64,000 nt of DNA, from the NCBI GenBank assembly GCA_020632795.1, contig JACKEV010000007.1:806001-870000 (forward strand), in the 5' to 3' direction. This DNA comes from Alphaproteobacteria bacterium. Lineage in GTDB: Bacteria; Myxococcota_A; UBA796; CAJQPC01. The notes beneath the pieces are model-generated. The model saw only the letters and a program-made list of their open reading frames with translations. It ran no database searches and had not been told where the DNA came from. Shown piece by piece: positions 50,504-59,178 of this stretch. A program made the translations under genes and the position numbers. The first letter of the stretch is position 1. Every line of letters begins with the position of its first letter.

Positions 50504-51300
50504 CCGGCCTTCGTGAGGTGGGGCCGCATCATGGGGGAGACCACCCCCACACAGTCGCGGCCGGAGCGGCGGGACATCAGGGTGATGTCGAGGATGATGT
50601 GGTTGGTGGCGACGTCGACCAGAGAGGGGTTGGTGGTCCACACGGCGTGGTTCTCGGCGTCGGGCTCGGTGCCGCCGATGAGGGCCTCGCGGCGGTCGAC
50701 CACCACCAGGGCCTTGTGGGACCACTTCGCCTTGGCCTCGTCGTCGGCCACGCTGTCGTCCCAGGGGTCGAAGCCGGCGGGCGGATCCGGCACGGTCGCG
50801 GGGCTGTGCAGCACCCGGTGGAGGTCCCGGTCGGCGACCGACGCGAGGGCCCCCCGCAGCCGGTCCAGCTCGCGGGGCCACAGGGACAGGTAGATGGAGG
50901 CCTCGGCCCCGCGCACCATGGTGGCGATCTGGTCGAGCACCTCGTCGTAGCGGCTCAGGATGCGGATGGGCTCGTGGCGGGGGTGCTTGGGCAGGCTCTG
51001 CAGGGCCCGGCTGACCGCGTCGAGCTGGGAGAGGGTGCTGCGCCGGAAGTGGTCGACGAACGCGTCAGGGCCGATGGGGGCGTAGCGGGCGGGGTTCTCG
51101 CCGAAGGAGAAGGCGCCGCCGTTGGACTCGAGCTTGCGGAGCACGGTGTAGACGGCGCTGCGGGGGATGCCGGAGCGGGCAGCGACCTCGTAGCCGGTGA
51201 GGCCGTCGCCGTCGCCGTCCTCCAGCAGGGTGACGTAGGCCAGGGCCTCGTTCCGGGTGAGGCCCAGCTCGGCGAGCTGGGCGATGACCGTCTCGTTCAT
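50500..51300 (-). CDS. TrmB-like transcriptional regulator
   Basis: 266 aa. The N-terminal winged helix is typical of TrmB: IAQLAELGLTRNEALAYVTLL, then ARSGIPRSAVYTVLRKLESNGG. The C-terminal ~150 residues are a phospholipase-D-like sugar-sensing region (IYLSLWPRELDRLRGAL, HKALVVVDRREALIGG). TrmB proteins are best known as maltose/trehalose-responsive regulators in archaea, and this one sits in an alpha-glucan operon. It overlaps both neighbours by 4 nt. Two copies of a dyad in the operon promoter are likely its binding sites. Confidence 0.88.
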   Translation of the reverse strand: MNETVIAQLAELGLTRNEALAYVTLLEDGDGDGLTGYEVAARSGIPRSAVYTVLRKLESNGGAFSFGENPARYAPIGPDAFVDHFRRSTLSQLDAVSRALQSLPKHPRHEPIRILSRYDEVLDQIATMVRGAEASIYLSLWPRELDRLRGALASVADRDLHRVLHSPATVPDPPAGFDPWDDSVADDEAKAKWSHKALVVVDRREALIGGTEPDAENHAVWTTNPSLVDVATNHIILDITLMSRRSGRDCVGVVSPMMRPHLTKAG

Positions 51301-51953
51301 TCCGACTCCACGCAGTAGGGGATGACCTCGAACCAGGCGTTGGCGACCGGGTTGGAGACCCGCGCGGCGATGGTGTTGGGGCCCTCCACCAGATGCTCTG
51401 TGATGTCGAGGTCGTCCACCGAGACGGTGACGAGGCACTGGGCGTTCTCGTTGACGCAGCCCTCCTCCTGCCACCCGCCGCCCCAGTGGCCCACGAAGGC
51501 GCCGTTGACCCACAGCCAGATGCCGTCGTCGGACTGGAGGCTGAGGTGCAGGGCCGGGGGAAGGCGGTCGAGGGTGACGTCGGCGCGGTAGACGCGGTCG
51601 TTGTGGACGGGGATGTTGCGGTCGGGGAGGGTGACACCTGACCAGCCCTCGACGGCGGCGGCGGGCTCGTAGAAGGGCACGCCCGCGCCGTCGGTGGGGT
51701 CGTCGGGGCCGTCGAAGGGCGGGCTGCCCCACCAGGACCAGGGGGTCAGCTCGAACTGGTCGCAGCCCACTGGGGGATCCTCGTTGTTGGGGTCCTCCTG
51801 GGGGCCGGTGTCGGCGCCGGTGTCGGGGTCCGGGTCGAGGGCGGTTTCCTGCCAGCCGGAGTCGACCGCCGGCTCGACGTTGTCGTTGTACTTCTCCAGG
51901 CCGTATTCGACGCAGCCCAGGGCGAAGACGAGGGGCAGGAGGGTGAGGCGCAT
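51297..51953 (-). CDS. Surface lipoprotein with jelly-roll-like domain, first gene of the amylase operon
   Basis: 218 aa. The signal peptide has lipobox FALGC at residue ~14. An acidic Asp/Pro/Thr-rich spacer (~20-60) leads to a ~150-residue beta-domain. The phrases LHLSLQSDDGIWLWVNGAFVGHWGG and ITEHLVEGPNTIAARVSN are typical of galactose-binding-like/PA14-type folds. It probably binds glucan at the outer membrane for the amylases. GGAG lies 6 nt before the ATG. Confidence 0.8.
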   Translation of the reverse strand: MRLTLLPLVFALGCVEYGLEKYNDNVEPAVDSGWQETALDPDPDTGADTGPQEDPNNEDPPVGCDQFELTPWSWWGSPPFDGPDDPTDGAGVPFYEPAAAVEGWSGVTLPDRNIPVHNDRVYRADVTLDRLPPALHLSLQSDDGIWLWVNGAFVGHWGGGWQEEGCVNENAQCLVTVSVDDLDITEHLVEGPNTIAARVSNPVANAWFEVIPYCVESE

Positions 51954-51970
51954 GGGGGGCTCCGCAGGGC

Positions 51971-52031
51971 TAGTGACTCACTCTTGAGTTACGGATGTAG
52001 TGACTCTAGGATGAGTTACGCTCATGGTCAA
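51971..52031 (-). promoter_or_regulatory. Promoter of the amylase operon with two tandem operator dyads
   Basis: On the minus strand, TTGACC (52026-52031), a 17-nt spacer and TAGAGT (52003-52008) form the promoter. Two 23-bp sites, 51971-51993 and 51998-52020, share TAGTGACTC-N6-GAGTTACG, with the perfect inner repeat ACTC-N6-GAGT. Their starts are 27 bp apart. One overlaps the spacer and -10; the other lies at and after the expected transcription start. This is a repressor layout, and TrmB is the obvious candidate. Confidence 0.7.
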
Positions 52032-52064
52032 GGAAGAAGTGCGATCCGGGGGTAGAATTGACGG

Positions 52065-53192
52065 GTGAGCGACGTGCCCGGCCCCCTGTTCCGACCGCCC
52101 CGCGACGCCGCAGAGGCGCGCTATGTCGGGCTGCTGCGCGTCGGGGACCCCCCGGCGGACGCCCTCGCCGAGGGGATCGCGGCGGGGGCGGTGGACTTCG
52201 AGGCGGTGGAGCGGGCTCTGGTCCGCGGGTCGGCGGCGGACGACCCGCCAGCGCTGCGGGCTTTCCTGGACGCCCTGGCGCTGCCGCTGTGGGCGGACCC
52301 CGCGCGCATGCGTCGGGGCGGGGAGGCCCTGCGGCGAACGGGTATCCTGGGCGGGGTGGTGTTGGCGCTGTACGCGCTGCCGTTGGGCTACCTGTCGCCG
52401 GCCGGGGTCAAGCCGCTGGTGCTGTCCGGGCGGCTGGTGGAGGCGGCGCCCCGGCGGCTCAGCGAGACCAACCGCTTCCTGTACGAGGTCTGCCAGCCGG
52501 ACGGCCTGACCCCGGGGGCGCCGGGCTTCGTGGTGATCGCGAAGGTGCGGCTGATGCACGCCCAGGTGCGGCGGCGGCTGCAGGCCACGGGGCTGTGGCA
52601 GGCGGGCTGGGGGTCTCCCATCAACCAGGCGCACCTCTCGGGCACGGGGCTTCTGTTCTCCCTGCACGCGCTCGACGGGCTGCGGGCGATGGGGGCGCGC
52701 TTCTCAGCGGCCGAGGTCGAGGGCTACCTGCACCTGTGGGACGTCGCCGGGCACCTGCTGGGCATCACGCCCGAGCTGCGCTGCCCCACGGAGGCCGCGG
52801 CGCGGCGGCTGTGGGGGATCATCCGGCGCGTGGAGGGGCCGCCGGGGGCGGAGAGCCGGGCTCTGGCCCGCGCGCTGGTCGAGCAGGCCGTGCCCCGGGT
52901 GCTGGGCGCGCTGCTGCCGGGCGTGCCGTTCGAGCACCCCCAGGTCATCGAGCGCCTGGAGGCCCTCTCCGCGACCCTGCTGGGGCCGGAGTACGCCGCC
53001 GCGCTGGGCCTCTCCAGCGGGCGGGCGCCGCCCCGGGTGGTGCCGCTGGTGCGGGCGCTGGTCGGCGGGCTGGAGGCGGTGCAGGCCCGCTCGGCGGCGG
53101 GCCGGGCGGCGCTGCTGGCGGCGGGGAGCTGGATGAACGACCAGCTCGTGGAGGCGGCGCTGGGCGGGGAGCCGGCGGCGTTTCGGGAGTGA
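52065..53192 (+). CDS. MpaB/DUF2236-family haem-type oxygenase
   Basis: 375 aa from a GTG. The family block VIAKVRLMHAQVRRRLQATG includes the conserved His and Arg, and GSPINQAHLSGTGLLFSLHALDGLRAMG also fits. Related proteins include the latex-clearing oxygenase and the MpaB oxygenases. One hydrophobic segment near 95-115 may associate with the membrane. The substrate is unknown. It is divergent from the amylase operon and converges on the P450 gene. Confidence 0.82.
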   Translation: MSDVPGPLFRPPRDAAEARYVGLLRVGDPPADALAEGIAAGAVDFEAVERALVRGSAADDPPALRAFLDALALPLWADPARMRRGGEALRRTGILGGVVLALYALPLGYLSPAGVKPLVLSGRLVEAAPRRLSETNRFLYEVCQPDGLTPGAPGFVVIAKVRLMHAQVRRRLQATGLWQAGWGSPINQAHLSGTGLLFSLHALDGLRAMGARFSAAEVEGYLHLWDVAGHLLGITPELRCPTEAAARRLWGIIRRVEGPPGAESRALARALVEQAVPRVLGALLPGVPFEHPQVIERLEALSATLLGPEYAAALGLSSGRAPPRVVPLVRALVGGLEAVQARSAAGRAALLAAGSWMNDQLVEAALGGEPAAFRE

Positions 53193-53214
53193 AGGGGGGG
53201 CTGGAGGTCCGCCT

Positions 53215-54600
53215 TCACGCACGCCAGGCGATCTTCATGAACATCGCCTCCGACGGGCGCAGCGTCGCGATCTGGTAGGGCGCCGGGCGGGCGTCGCCCA
53301 CGCGGGTCCAGGTGCAGCGGCGCACCAGCTCGGAGATGATCGCGGCGGACTCGACATACGAGAACATGTTGCCGATGCAGATGCGCGTCCCGGTGGAGAA
53401 GGGCAGGAAGGCGTAGCGGTGGCGGGCGGACACCCGCTCCGGAAGGAAGCGGTCGGGGTCGAAGCGCTCGGGGTCCTCCCAGAAGTCCGGGTGGCGGTGC
53501 AGCAGCCAGAAGCTGGGCAGCACGAGGTCGCCGGGCTCGACGACGTGGCCGCCGACCACGGTGGGCTCGGCGACGTCGCGGGCGATCCAGGGCGCGGGGG
53601 GGCGCAGGCGCAGGACCTCGTCCACCACCCGGCGCACCAGGGCCAGGGCGTTCAGGTCGTTGTAGTCGGGCACGCGGTCGCCGAGCTGCCCGTCCACCTC
53701 GGCACGCAGGGCCTCGATCACCTCGGGCTCCTCGGTCACCAGGTCGAAGAACCAGGTCATCGTGAGGGCGGTGGTCTCGTGGCCGGCGATGAACAGGGTG
53801 ATGACCTCGTCGCGGATGGCCTCGACGCTCAGCGCCTCGCCGGTGTCCGCGTCCCGGGTGCGCAGCAGCATCTGGAGCAGCGAGCCGTCGTCCTCGCCGC
53901 GCGCCACGGCCTCCTGAGCGGCCGCGATGACCGCGTAGACGTCGGTGTTCAGGGCCTTGAGGACCCGGTGGAAGCGCAGGTTTCGCGGCGTGGGGACCCA
54001 GCGGGGGATCGGGACGCCGTTGGCGTCGTTGCTCAGCAGCTCCAGCGCCTGGGTGAGCTGCTCGTAGGAGACCGTGGTGCGCTCGAAGAAGCCCCGGCCG
54101 AACAGGCACTCCACGACGATCTCCAGGGTGACGTGGGTCATCTCCCGGTGGATCTCCAGCTCGCCGCCCTCGGGCATGCGCTCGCGGAGGCGGTCGAACC
54201 AGCGCGCGGTGGCGTCGACCATCGTGTCGACCAGCAGCTTGAGGCTGCGCTTGTGGAAGGCGGGCTGCTCCATCCGGCGGCGGGCCTTGTGGGCGTCGCC
54301 CTCCAGGGTGAGCACGCTGTCGCCCACCAGCTGGCGGACGCCGTCGTAGGCCTTGCCCTTGATGAACCGGTCCCGCTGCTTGACCAGGATCTGCTCCATG
54401 TGGTCGGGGTGGCAGAACACGACCATGTCCCGGCCGGGGAGGTTCAGGCGGAACACGTCCCCGTACTCCTCGCGCCACGCCTTCATGGACTGGAGGGAGC
54501 GCTCCGGGGCCATCTGAGGGCCGACCCCCAGGAAGGGCAGGCCCCGGGGGCCAGGGGGGCGGGACGCGGTGGACGGGTCGATGGGCTGAGCGTTCGTCAT
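53215..54600 (-). CDS. Cytochrome P450
   Basis: 461 aa from the ATG at 54600 (GGAG at 5 nt); the frame is open 36 nt further. The N-terminus is PPGPRGLPFLG without a membrane anchor. I-helix motif FIAGHETTALTM, K-helix EVLRLRPPAP (ExxR), and the haem ligand loop FLPFSTGTRICIGNMF with the Cys thiolate are all present. This class is CYP102/CYP4-like in motif style. Substrate and redox partners are not shown. It may act with the neighbouring oxygenase, though the two genes converge. Confidence 0.95.
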   Translation of the reverse strand: MTNAQPIDPSTASRPPGPRGLPFLGVGPQMAPERSLQSMKAWREEYGDVFRLNLPGRDMVVFCHPDHMEQILVKQRDRFIKGKAYDGVRQLVGDSVLTLEGDAHKARRRMEQPAFHKRSLKLLVDTMVDATARWFDRLRERMPEGGELEIHREMTHVTLEIVVECLFGRGFFERTTVSYEQLTQALELLSNDANGVPIPRWVPTPRNLRFHRVLKALNTDVYAVIAAAQEAVARGEDDGSLLQMLLRTRDADTGEALSVEAIRDEVITLFIAGHETTALTMTWFFDLVTEEPEVIEALRAEVDGQLGDRVPDYNDLNALALVRRVVDEVLRLRPPAPWIARDVAEPTVVGGHVVEPGDLVLPSFWLLHRHPDFWEDPERFDPDRFLPERVSARHRYAFLPFSTGTRICIGNMFSYVESAAIISELVRRCTWTRVGDARPAPYQIATLRPSEAMFMKIAWRA

Positions 54601-54679
54601 GAGGGCTCCGTCTTGAGGAGCCCAGGATAGCCGCATCGACGAACGTCAGCGAACTGAAATCCTGTGACGTTCCGGAGGG

Positions 54680-56023
54680 CTAACCCCCCGCCAGCCAGGC
54701 GTAGCGGACCCCCAGGAGCAGGCTGAGGCCGATCAGCAAGGGAGAGACCCGCTTCCCGGAGAGCAGGTGCAGGGCGGTCCAGGCCACGATGCCCAGGGCG
54801 ACGCCGTTGGCGATCGAGAAGGTCAGCGGCATCGCCAGCAGGGTCAGCGCCACGGGCACCGCCTGGCGGGGATCCCCCCACTCCACCTCGCGCAGGCCGT
54901 CGAGCATGCTCGCCCCCACGAGGATGAGGGCGGGGGCGGTGGCCGCGGCCGGGACCGCCGCCGCCAGGGGCCAGGCGAAGAGGCTCGCCGCGAACAGCGC
55001 CGCGACGGTGACCGCCGTCAGCCCGGTGCGCCCGCCGGCCTGCACCCCGGCGGCGGACTCGATGTAGCTGGTGGTGGTGGAGGTCCCCAGCAGCGCCCCG
55101 GTGACCGTGGCCGCCGCGTCCGCCGCGAACGCCCGCCGGGCCCGGGGCAGGCGCCCCTCCGCGTCCAGCGCGCCCACCTTGCGGCCCAGGCCGGTCAGGG
55201 TGCCGGCGGTGTCGAACAGGTCGACGAACCAGAAGATGAACACCACGTCCAGCAGGCCCATCGACAGCGCCCCGGACAGGTCCAGCGCCCCGGCGATGTG
55301 GACCGGCCAGGCCGGCGCCTGCAGCGGCCCCCCGGGGAACCCCGCGAACGCCGCGCCCTGGTACACCGGCGCGCCGGTGAGCACGGCCAGGGCGGTCACC
55401 GCCGCCACGCCGATGAGGATCGCGCCGCGCACCCCCCGCGCGGTGAGCGCCCCCATGACCGCCAGGCCGACCAGGGCCAGCGCGGCCTGGGGGGAGGACA
55501 GCGCCCCCAGGGTCACCAGGGTGGCGGGGTGGTCGACCACCAGCCCGGCGGACTGGAGCCCCAGGTGCAGCAGGAAGGCGCCGATGCCGGCGGCGATGGC
55601 GGCCTGCAGGGGCTTGGGGATGGCCGCGACCAGCGCCTCCCGGGCGCCGAAGAAGCTCAGGCCCAGGAACAGCAGGCCGCTGAGGAGCACCGCGCCCAGG
55701 GCGGTCTGCCAGGGCACGCCCCGGCCCAGCACCACCGAGAAGGCGAAGTAGGCGTTCAGGCCCATGCCTGGGGCCAGGGCGAAGGGGTACCGGGCCAGGA
55801 GGCCCATGAGCAGGCTGCCGGCGGCGGCGGCCAGGGCGGTGGCGGTCAGCAGCTCGCCGAACAGGTCCACCCCCTGGACCGTGATGGCGTTGCCCAGGAT
55901 GGTGGGGTTGACCACCAGGATATAGGCCATCGTCAGCCAGGTGGTCAGCCCGGCGCGCAGCTCGGTGGAGGCGGTGGTCCCGGCGTCAGAGAGGCCGAAG
56001 AAGCGGTCGAGGGCGGCGTTCAT
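54680..56023 (-). CDS. AzgA-type (NCS2) purine permease
   Basis: 447 aa with about 12-14 membrane segments. Family blocks are TELRAGLTTWLTMAYILVVNP, ALAPGMGLNAYFAFSVV, FVDLFDTAGTLTGLG and GTSTTTSYIESAAGVQAGGRTGL. AzgA members import adenine, guanine or hypoxanthine by proton symport in the inner membrane. The gene seems to stand alone, 12 nt downstream of the 56036 lipoprotein gene's end on the same strand, so it reads as the last gene of a run. Confidence 0.92.
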   Translation of the reverse strand: MNAALDRFFGLSDAGTTASTELRAGLTTWLTMAYILVVNPTILGNAITVQGVDLFGELLTATALAAAAGSLLMGLLARYPFALAPGMGLNAYFAFSVVLGRGVPWQTALGAVLLSGLLFLGLSFFGAREALVAAIPKPLQAAIAAGIGAFLLHLGLQSAGLVVDHPATLVTLGALSSPQAALALVGLAVMGALTARGVRGAILIGVAAVTALAVLTGAPVYQGAAFAGFPGGPLQAPAWPVHIAGALDLSGALSMGLLDVVFIFWFVDLFDTAGTLTGLGRKVGALDAEGRLPRARRAFAADAAATVTGALLGTSTTTSYIESAAGVQAGGRTGLTAVTVAALFAASLFAWPLAAAVPAAATAPALILVGASMLDGLREVEWGDPRQAVPVALTLLAMPLTFSIANGVALGIVAWTALHLLSGKRVSPLLIGLSLLLGVRYAWLAGG

Positions 56024-56035
56024 CCGGCGAGTGTA

Positions 56036-56752
56036 TCAACGCCCCAGGGCGACCCGCACCACGCTGCCGCCCTCCTCGCAGGCGTCCTCGGCCCCGACGC
56101 GGTCGCGCTGGGCCTCGCCGTGGGTGGCGGTGAGTCCGCCGGCCACGCCGCTCTCCCCCGGGGAGAGGGTCAGCGGGTCGCCGTCGACCTCCAGGTCCAG
56201 GTCGTACTGGCCGGCCCGGCCGCAGCCGTCGGTGACGGTGCAGGCCCGCCCGCCCCAGTCGACGCGGTCCAACTCCCGGGGCAGGCCCAGCGCGTCGGGC
56301 GCCTGGGCCTGGCCGACCCACGCCCACAGCCCGCCCTGGGCGCTGCGCAGCTCGAAGCTGGCCGCCGGCACGCCGCCGTCCTCGGCGAAGGCCCGGCCAT
56401 AGCGGATCGTTACGAAGTCGCCCTCGACCGGGAAGCCGTCCAGCCCCGGGGTGAGGAGGGCGGCGGTGTAGCTGGTGTCCTCGACATGGATCCGCAGCCA
56501 GCGGGCGTCAGGGGCGTCGAAGCCGTCGGGGGCCTCGCCCAGCTCGGGGTCGCCGTCCAGGCAGCCCCCGCCGGGCACGCCCCGCCCCGTCTCGGTCACG
56601 TCTCCCGTGATCTCGATGAACAGGGGATCAGCGACGGGCAGGCTCTCTGCGGGATCGGTGGGCGCGAGGCAGGCGGCGAGGGGCGCAGGCTCGACCTCGC
56701 AGGGGCTGCATCCTGCAGCGAGCGCCAGCGTGGCGAGGGCGATGGAGCGCAT
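56036..56752 (-). CDS. Lipoprotein of unknown function
   Basis: 238 aa from the ATG at 56752. The lipobox is LAAGC at residue ~15. Mature Cys residues (CSPCEVE, CLAP, GGGCLDGD, CTVTDGCG) suggest disulfides. The rest is beta-rich (RWLRIHVEDTSYTAALL, VTIRYGRAFAED). Its start overlaps the upstream stop by one base (TGATG), so it is cotranslated with 56752-57933. No family was recognised. Confidence 0.7.
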   Translation of the reverse strand: MRSIALATLALAAGCSPCEVEPAPLAACLAPTDPAESLPVADPLFIEITGDVTETGRGVPGGGCLDGDPELGEAPDGFDAPDARWLRIHVEDTSYTAALLTPGLDGFPVEGDFVTIRYGRAFAEDGGVPAASFELRSAQGGLWAWVGQAQAPDALGLPRELDRVDWGGRACTVTDGCGRAGQYDLDLEVDGDPLTLSPGESGVAGGLTATHGEAQRDRVGAEDACEEGGSVVRVALGR

Positions 56753-57933
56753 CAGAGGTCGTCGTAGCTCGGCTTGGAGCGGGCCTTCATGATGATGAAG
56801 CCGAAGAAGCCGACCAGCAACAGGATCGGGCCCCAGACCACCGGCGAGGTCTTGCGGTAGGTCCAGTAGTACTCCATCCACTGGAGGGCGCCGATGGGGT
56901 GCTTGCCGCCCTCGGGGTCGTCGAAGGTGGTGGAGACCAGCACCGCGCGGATCGCGCCGTCGAGGGTGCCGGTGTCGCCGGTCTTGCCGATGGCGTAGGT
57001 CAGCACGTGCCCCCGGTCATAGGGGGTCGCGGCCATGCGCACCGCGCGATCGCCCACGTCGGGCAGGGTGTAGAGGAACGAGAAGCGCTGATCGGCGCCG
57101 GTGGCGACCCGCTCGGCCGCCGGGACCTCCACCCCCTTGAAGAAGTGGTCCCGCATCTGCTGCTCCATGCCGGTCCAGGAGTGCTCGTCGACCACGCCGG
57201 TGTAGAGCGAGTAGGAGCAGGCGAGCAGCACGGCGGCCTCGCCGTCGGGGTAGGGGTGCATGCCCCACCAGCACTTCTCCTTGTCGAGGCTGCCCTGGCC
57301 GGCGTCGGCGGCGACCTGGCGGACCACGCCCAGCTCGCCGTTGAGGGGCGCGCGCCAGCCGGGGGGCAGCAGGCTGGCGAAGCCCGCCTCGCTGGCGACC
57401 TCCTGCGGGAGGGCGCTCAAGTCCTGGGGGGGCTTCTCGATCTGGAGGGTGTCGTCCCAGGTGGCCAGGGCCTCCTCGGCCCGGCGGGCGTTGCGGCGCA
57501 CGGCGGTGGCGCTCAGGTGGACGGTGCGGCTGTCCACGTTGAAGGAGCGCTGGTAGTAGACCGCGTCCTGGTCGCCCTTGTAGCGGTAGGTCAGCTCGAA
57601 CTCGGCGGTGGGACGGCCGTCGATCTCGACCACCTCGGTGGAGGCCATCTCGACCCGCTCGTGGCCCTGGTCCCGCAGGCGGTCGGCGGCCATGCCCACC
57701 CAGACCTTGGCGGCCTCGGGGGAGGGGGAGACCTGGAGGTGGGTGTACTCGACGTGGACCTGGACGGTCTTGGCGCGGTCCACCGCGTCGAGGTCCCAGT
57801 CCGACCAGCGGGGCACGGTCCAGCCGTCGGGCAGGACGGCGGTGACCCCCATGTCGGCCATGTACAGCTCGCTCTCATCGTCCTGGGCCAGGGCGGGGCC
57901 CGCCAGGGTCAACAGGCACAGCAGCGACAGCAT
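56752..57933 (-). CDS. Secreted protein with C-terminal membrane anchor
   Basis: 393 aa. The signal peptide ends near ALA. Two similar halves are visible: GVTAVLPDGWTVP near residue 30 and FASLLPPGWRAP near residue 185, each followed by a beta/alpha unit. This suggests an internal duplication of a lipoprotein-like (LpqN/DUF1795-type) fold. A C-terminal TM helix (VWGPILLLVGFFGFIIM) and a basic tail (KARSKP) place it in the inner membrane facing the periplasm. Function is unknown. Confidence 0.75.
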   Translation of the reverse strand: MLSLLCLLTLAGPALAQDDESELYMADMGVTAVLPDGWTVPRWSDWDLDAVDRAKTVQVHVEYTHLQVSPSPEAAKVWVGMAADRLRDQGHERVEMASTEVVEIDGRPTAEFELTYRYKGDQDAVYYQRSFNVDSRTVHLSATAVRRNARRAEEALATWDDTLQIEKPPQDLSALPQEVASEAGFASLLPPGWRAPLNGELGVVRQVAADAGQGSLDKEKCWWGMHPYPDGEAAVLLACSYSLYTGVVDEHSWTGMEQQMRDHFFKGVEVPAAERVATGADQRFSFLYTLPDVGDRAVRMAATPYDRGHVLTYAIGKTGDTGTLDGAIRAVLVSTTFDDPEGGKHPIGALQWMEYYWTYRKTSPVVWGPILLLVGFFGFIIMKARSKPSYDDL

Positions 57934-57936
57934 CGC

Positions 57937-58509
57937 TCAAGGCTCCCTTCGTGCCGCCGCTTCGACGAAGTGCAGGCGGTCGTTTCCAAAGAACATCTGG
58001 TCGCCCACGAAGAAGGTGGGCGCCCCGAAGGCCCCGCGCTCGATGGCGCGATCGGTGTGGGCCCGCAGCGCGGCCTTGACCGCCGGGTCGGCGGCGGCGG
58101 CGAGCGCGTCCGCGCCCAGGACGTCCGCGATCACCGCCGGGTCGCTGGGGTCGCGGCCCTCCACCCAGTAGGCGGTCATCATGCGCGCCGTCGCCTGGGG
58201 GAGCGCGTCCGCGTCCAGGCTGGTGAGGGCCCGCATGGCGGTGAGGGAGTTCACCGGGAAGGCGGCGGGGAAGTTGAACGGCACGCCGTAGTCCGCCGCC
58301 CAGCGGTAGAGATCCTGGAGCATGTAGCGCGCCCGCGCGGGCAGCGTGGCCGGGGGGGTGTTGCCGGTGGCCTTGAACACGCCGCCCAGCAGGAAGGGGC
58401 GCCAGCGCACCGCCGCCCCCGTGCGCTCGGCGAGGGACGCGACCTGGGTGGTGGCCAGGTAGGTGTAGGGCGAGGCGACGTCGACGTAGAACTCGATGTC
58501 CTGGGGCAC
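57937..58509 (-). CDS. DsbA-fold 2-hydroxychromene-2-carboxylate isomerase-like protein
   Basis: 190 aa from a GTG with GGAGG 4 nt upstream. The N-terminus IEFYVDVASPYTYLA has Ser in place of the CxxC of DsbA; this Ser is the glutathione-contact residue of the HCCA isomerase / kappa-GST family. The end (GAFGAPTFFVGDQMFFGNDRLHFVEAA) is the family signature. It would use glutathione or a similar thiol for isomerisation of an aromatic-breakdown product. It lies 3 nt upstream of the 56752-57933 gene. Confidence 0.85.
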   Translation of the reverse strand: MPQDIEFYVDVASPYTYLATTQVASLAERTGAAVRWRPFLLGGVFKATGNTPPATLPARARYMLQDLYRWAADYGVPFNFPAAFPVNSLTAMRALTSLDADALPQATARMMTAYWVEGRDPSDPAVIADVLGADALAAAADPAVKAALRAHTDRAIERGAFGAPTFFVGDQMFFGNDRLHFVEAAARREP

Positions 58510-58580
58510 GGTTCCTCCGGGAATGCCCCCCCTTAACCCGCACGCTGCGACGCGCCCCCGCGCGGCGGCCCGGCTCGCCC

Positions 58581-58910
58581 TCACCGCGGCGGGCGCACCC
58601 GGATCCGGCGGCTGCCGCTCATGTTCTTGACCGTGCCGGGTACGCCGACCTGACGCATGGCCTGGGCCGCGAGGGCCATGTGGGGCTGGGGGACCTGGAG
58701 CACGGACTGCTCGGCGCCGATCTCCGCGAGGCGCTCGGCCGCGCTCAGCAGGCGATCGTAGGAGCCGCTGCGCTCGATCTCGGTCGCCCGGTGGCCGCTG
58801 GCGCTGAGCGCCGCGAGGATCCGCCCGCTGGGCAGCGGCACGTCGATCCGGCCGTGGCGGCCCGCGGCCTCGCGCTTGGCGCGACGCATGCGAGACAGAG
58901 TTCGGAGCAT
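58581..58910 (-). CDS. Small basic hypothetical protein
   Basis: 109 aa from the ATG at 58910, which has a strong AGGAGG at 5 nt. It is Arg-rich at both ends (LSRMRRAKREAAGRHGR and SGSRRIRVRPPR) with a helical middle. No signal peptide or family was recognised. Nucleic-acid binding is possible from charge alone. It diverges from the DUF885 gene across 268 nt holding a palindrome and a direct repeat. Confidence 0.6.
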   Translation of the reverse strand: MLRTLSRMRRAKREAAGRHGRIDVPLPSGRILAALSASGHRATEIERSGSYDRLLSAAERLAEIGAEQSVLQVPQPHMALAAQAMRQVGVPGTVKNMSGSRRIRVRPPR

Positions 58911-59059
58911 TGAACCTCCTCTTCGACTGAATGGAGTCCCGCGTCCTGCGGGCACACTTCAATATGTCACGACGCCACACCACAAGGTGTCCGTCAGAGC
59001 CGCTGTCAGGGCGCTGTCGAGGGTGCGCGGACAGGTCCTGGTACGCCCGGAAAATGACC

Positions 59060-59071
59060 TTGACCGGTCAA
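59060..59071. promoter_or_regulatory. Perfect 12-bp palindrome in the 58.9-59.2 kb divergent region
   Basis: TTGACCGGTCAA, fully symmetric, lies about 110 nt before the DUF885 start and 150 nt before the divergent gene. It could be an operator for a dimeric repressor, or include a -35 (TTGACC). Confidence 0.4.
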
Positions 59072-59105
59072 TAAGCCATCTTCTGGTCCGCCGGACGCGG
59101 AGGAT

Positions 59106-59140
59106 ATTGAACACAGATATGTGCCGGATTGAATACAGAT
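59106..59140 (+). promoter_or_regulatory. Two 13-bp direct repeats, 22 bp apart
   Basis: ATTGAACACAGAT (59106-59118) and ATTGAATACAGAT (59128-59140) differ at one base. The 22-bp period is about two helical turns, as for an activator or regulator bound to one face of the DNA. They sit 39-73 nt upstream of the DUF885 start. Confidence 0.5.
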
Positions 59141-59178
59141 TTCAGCCCTTCGAAAGGCATCGCCCCGCCCGCCCGGTT

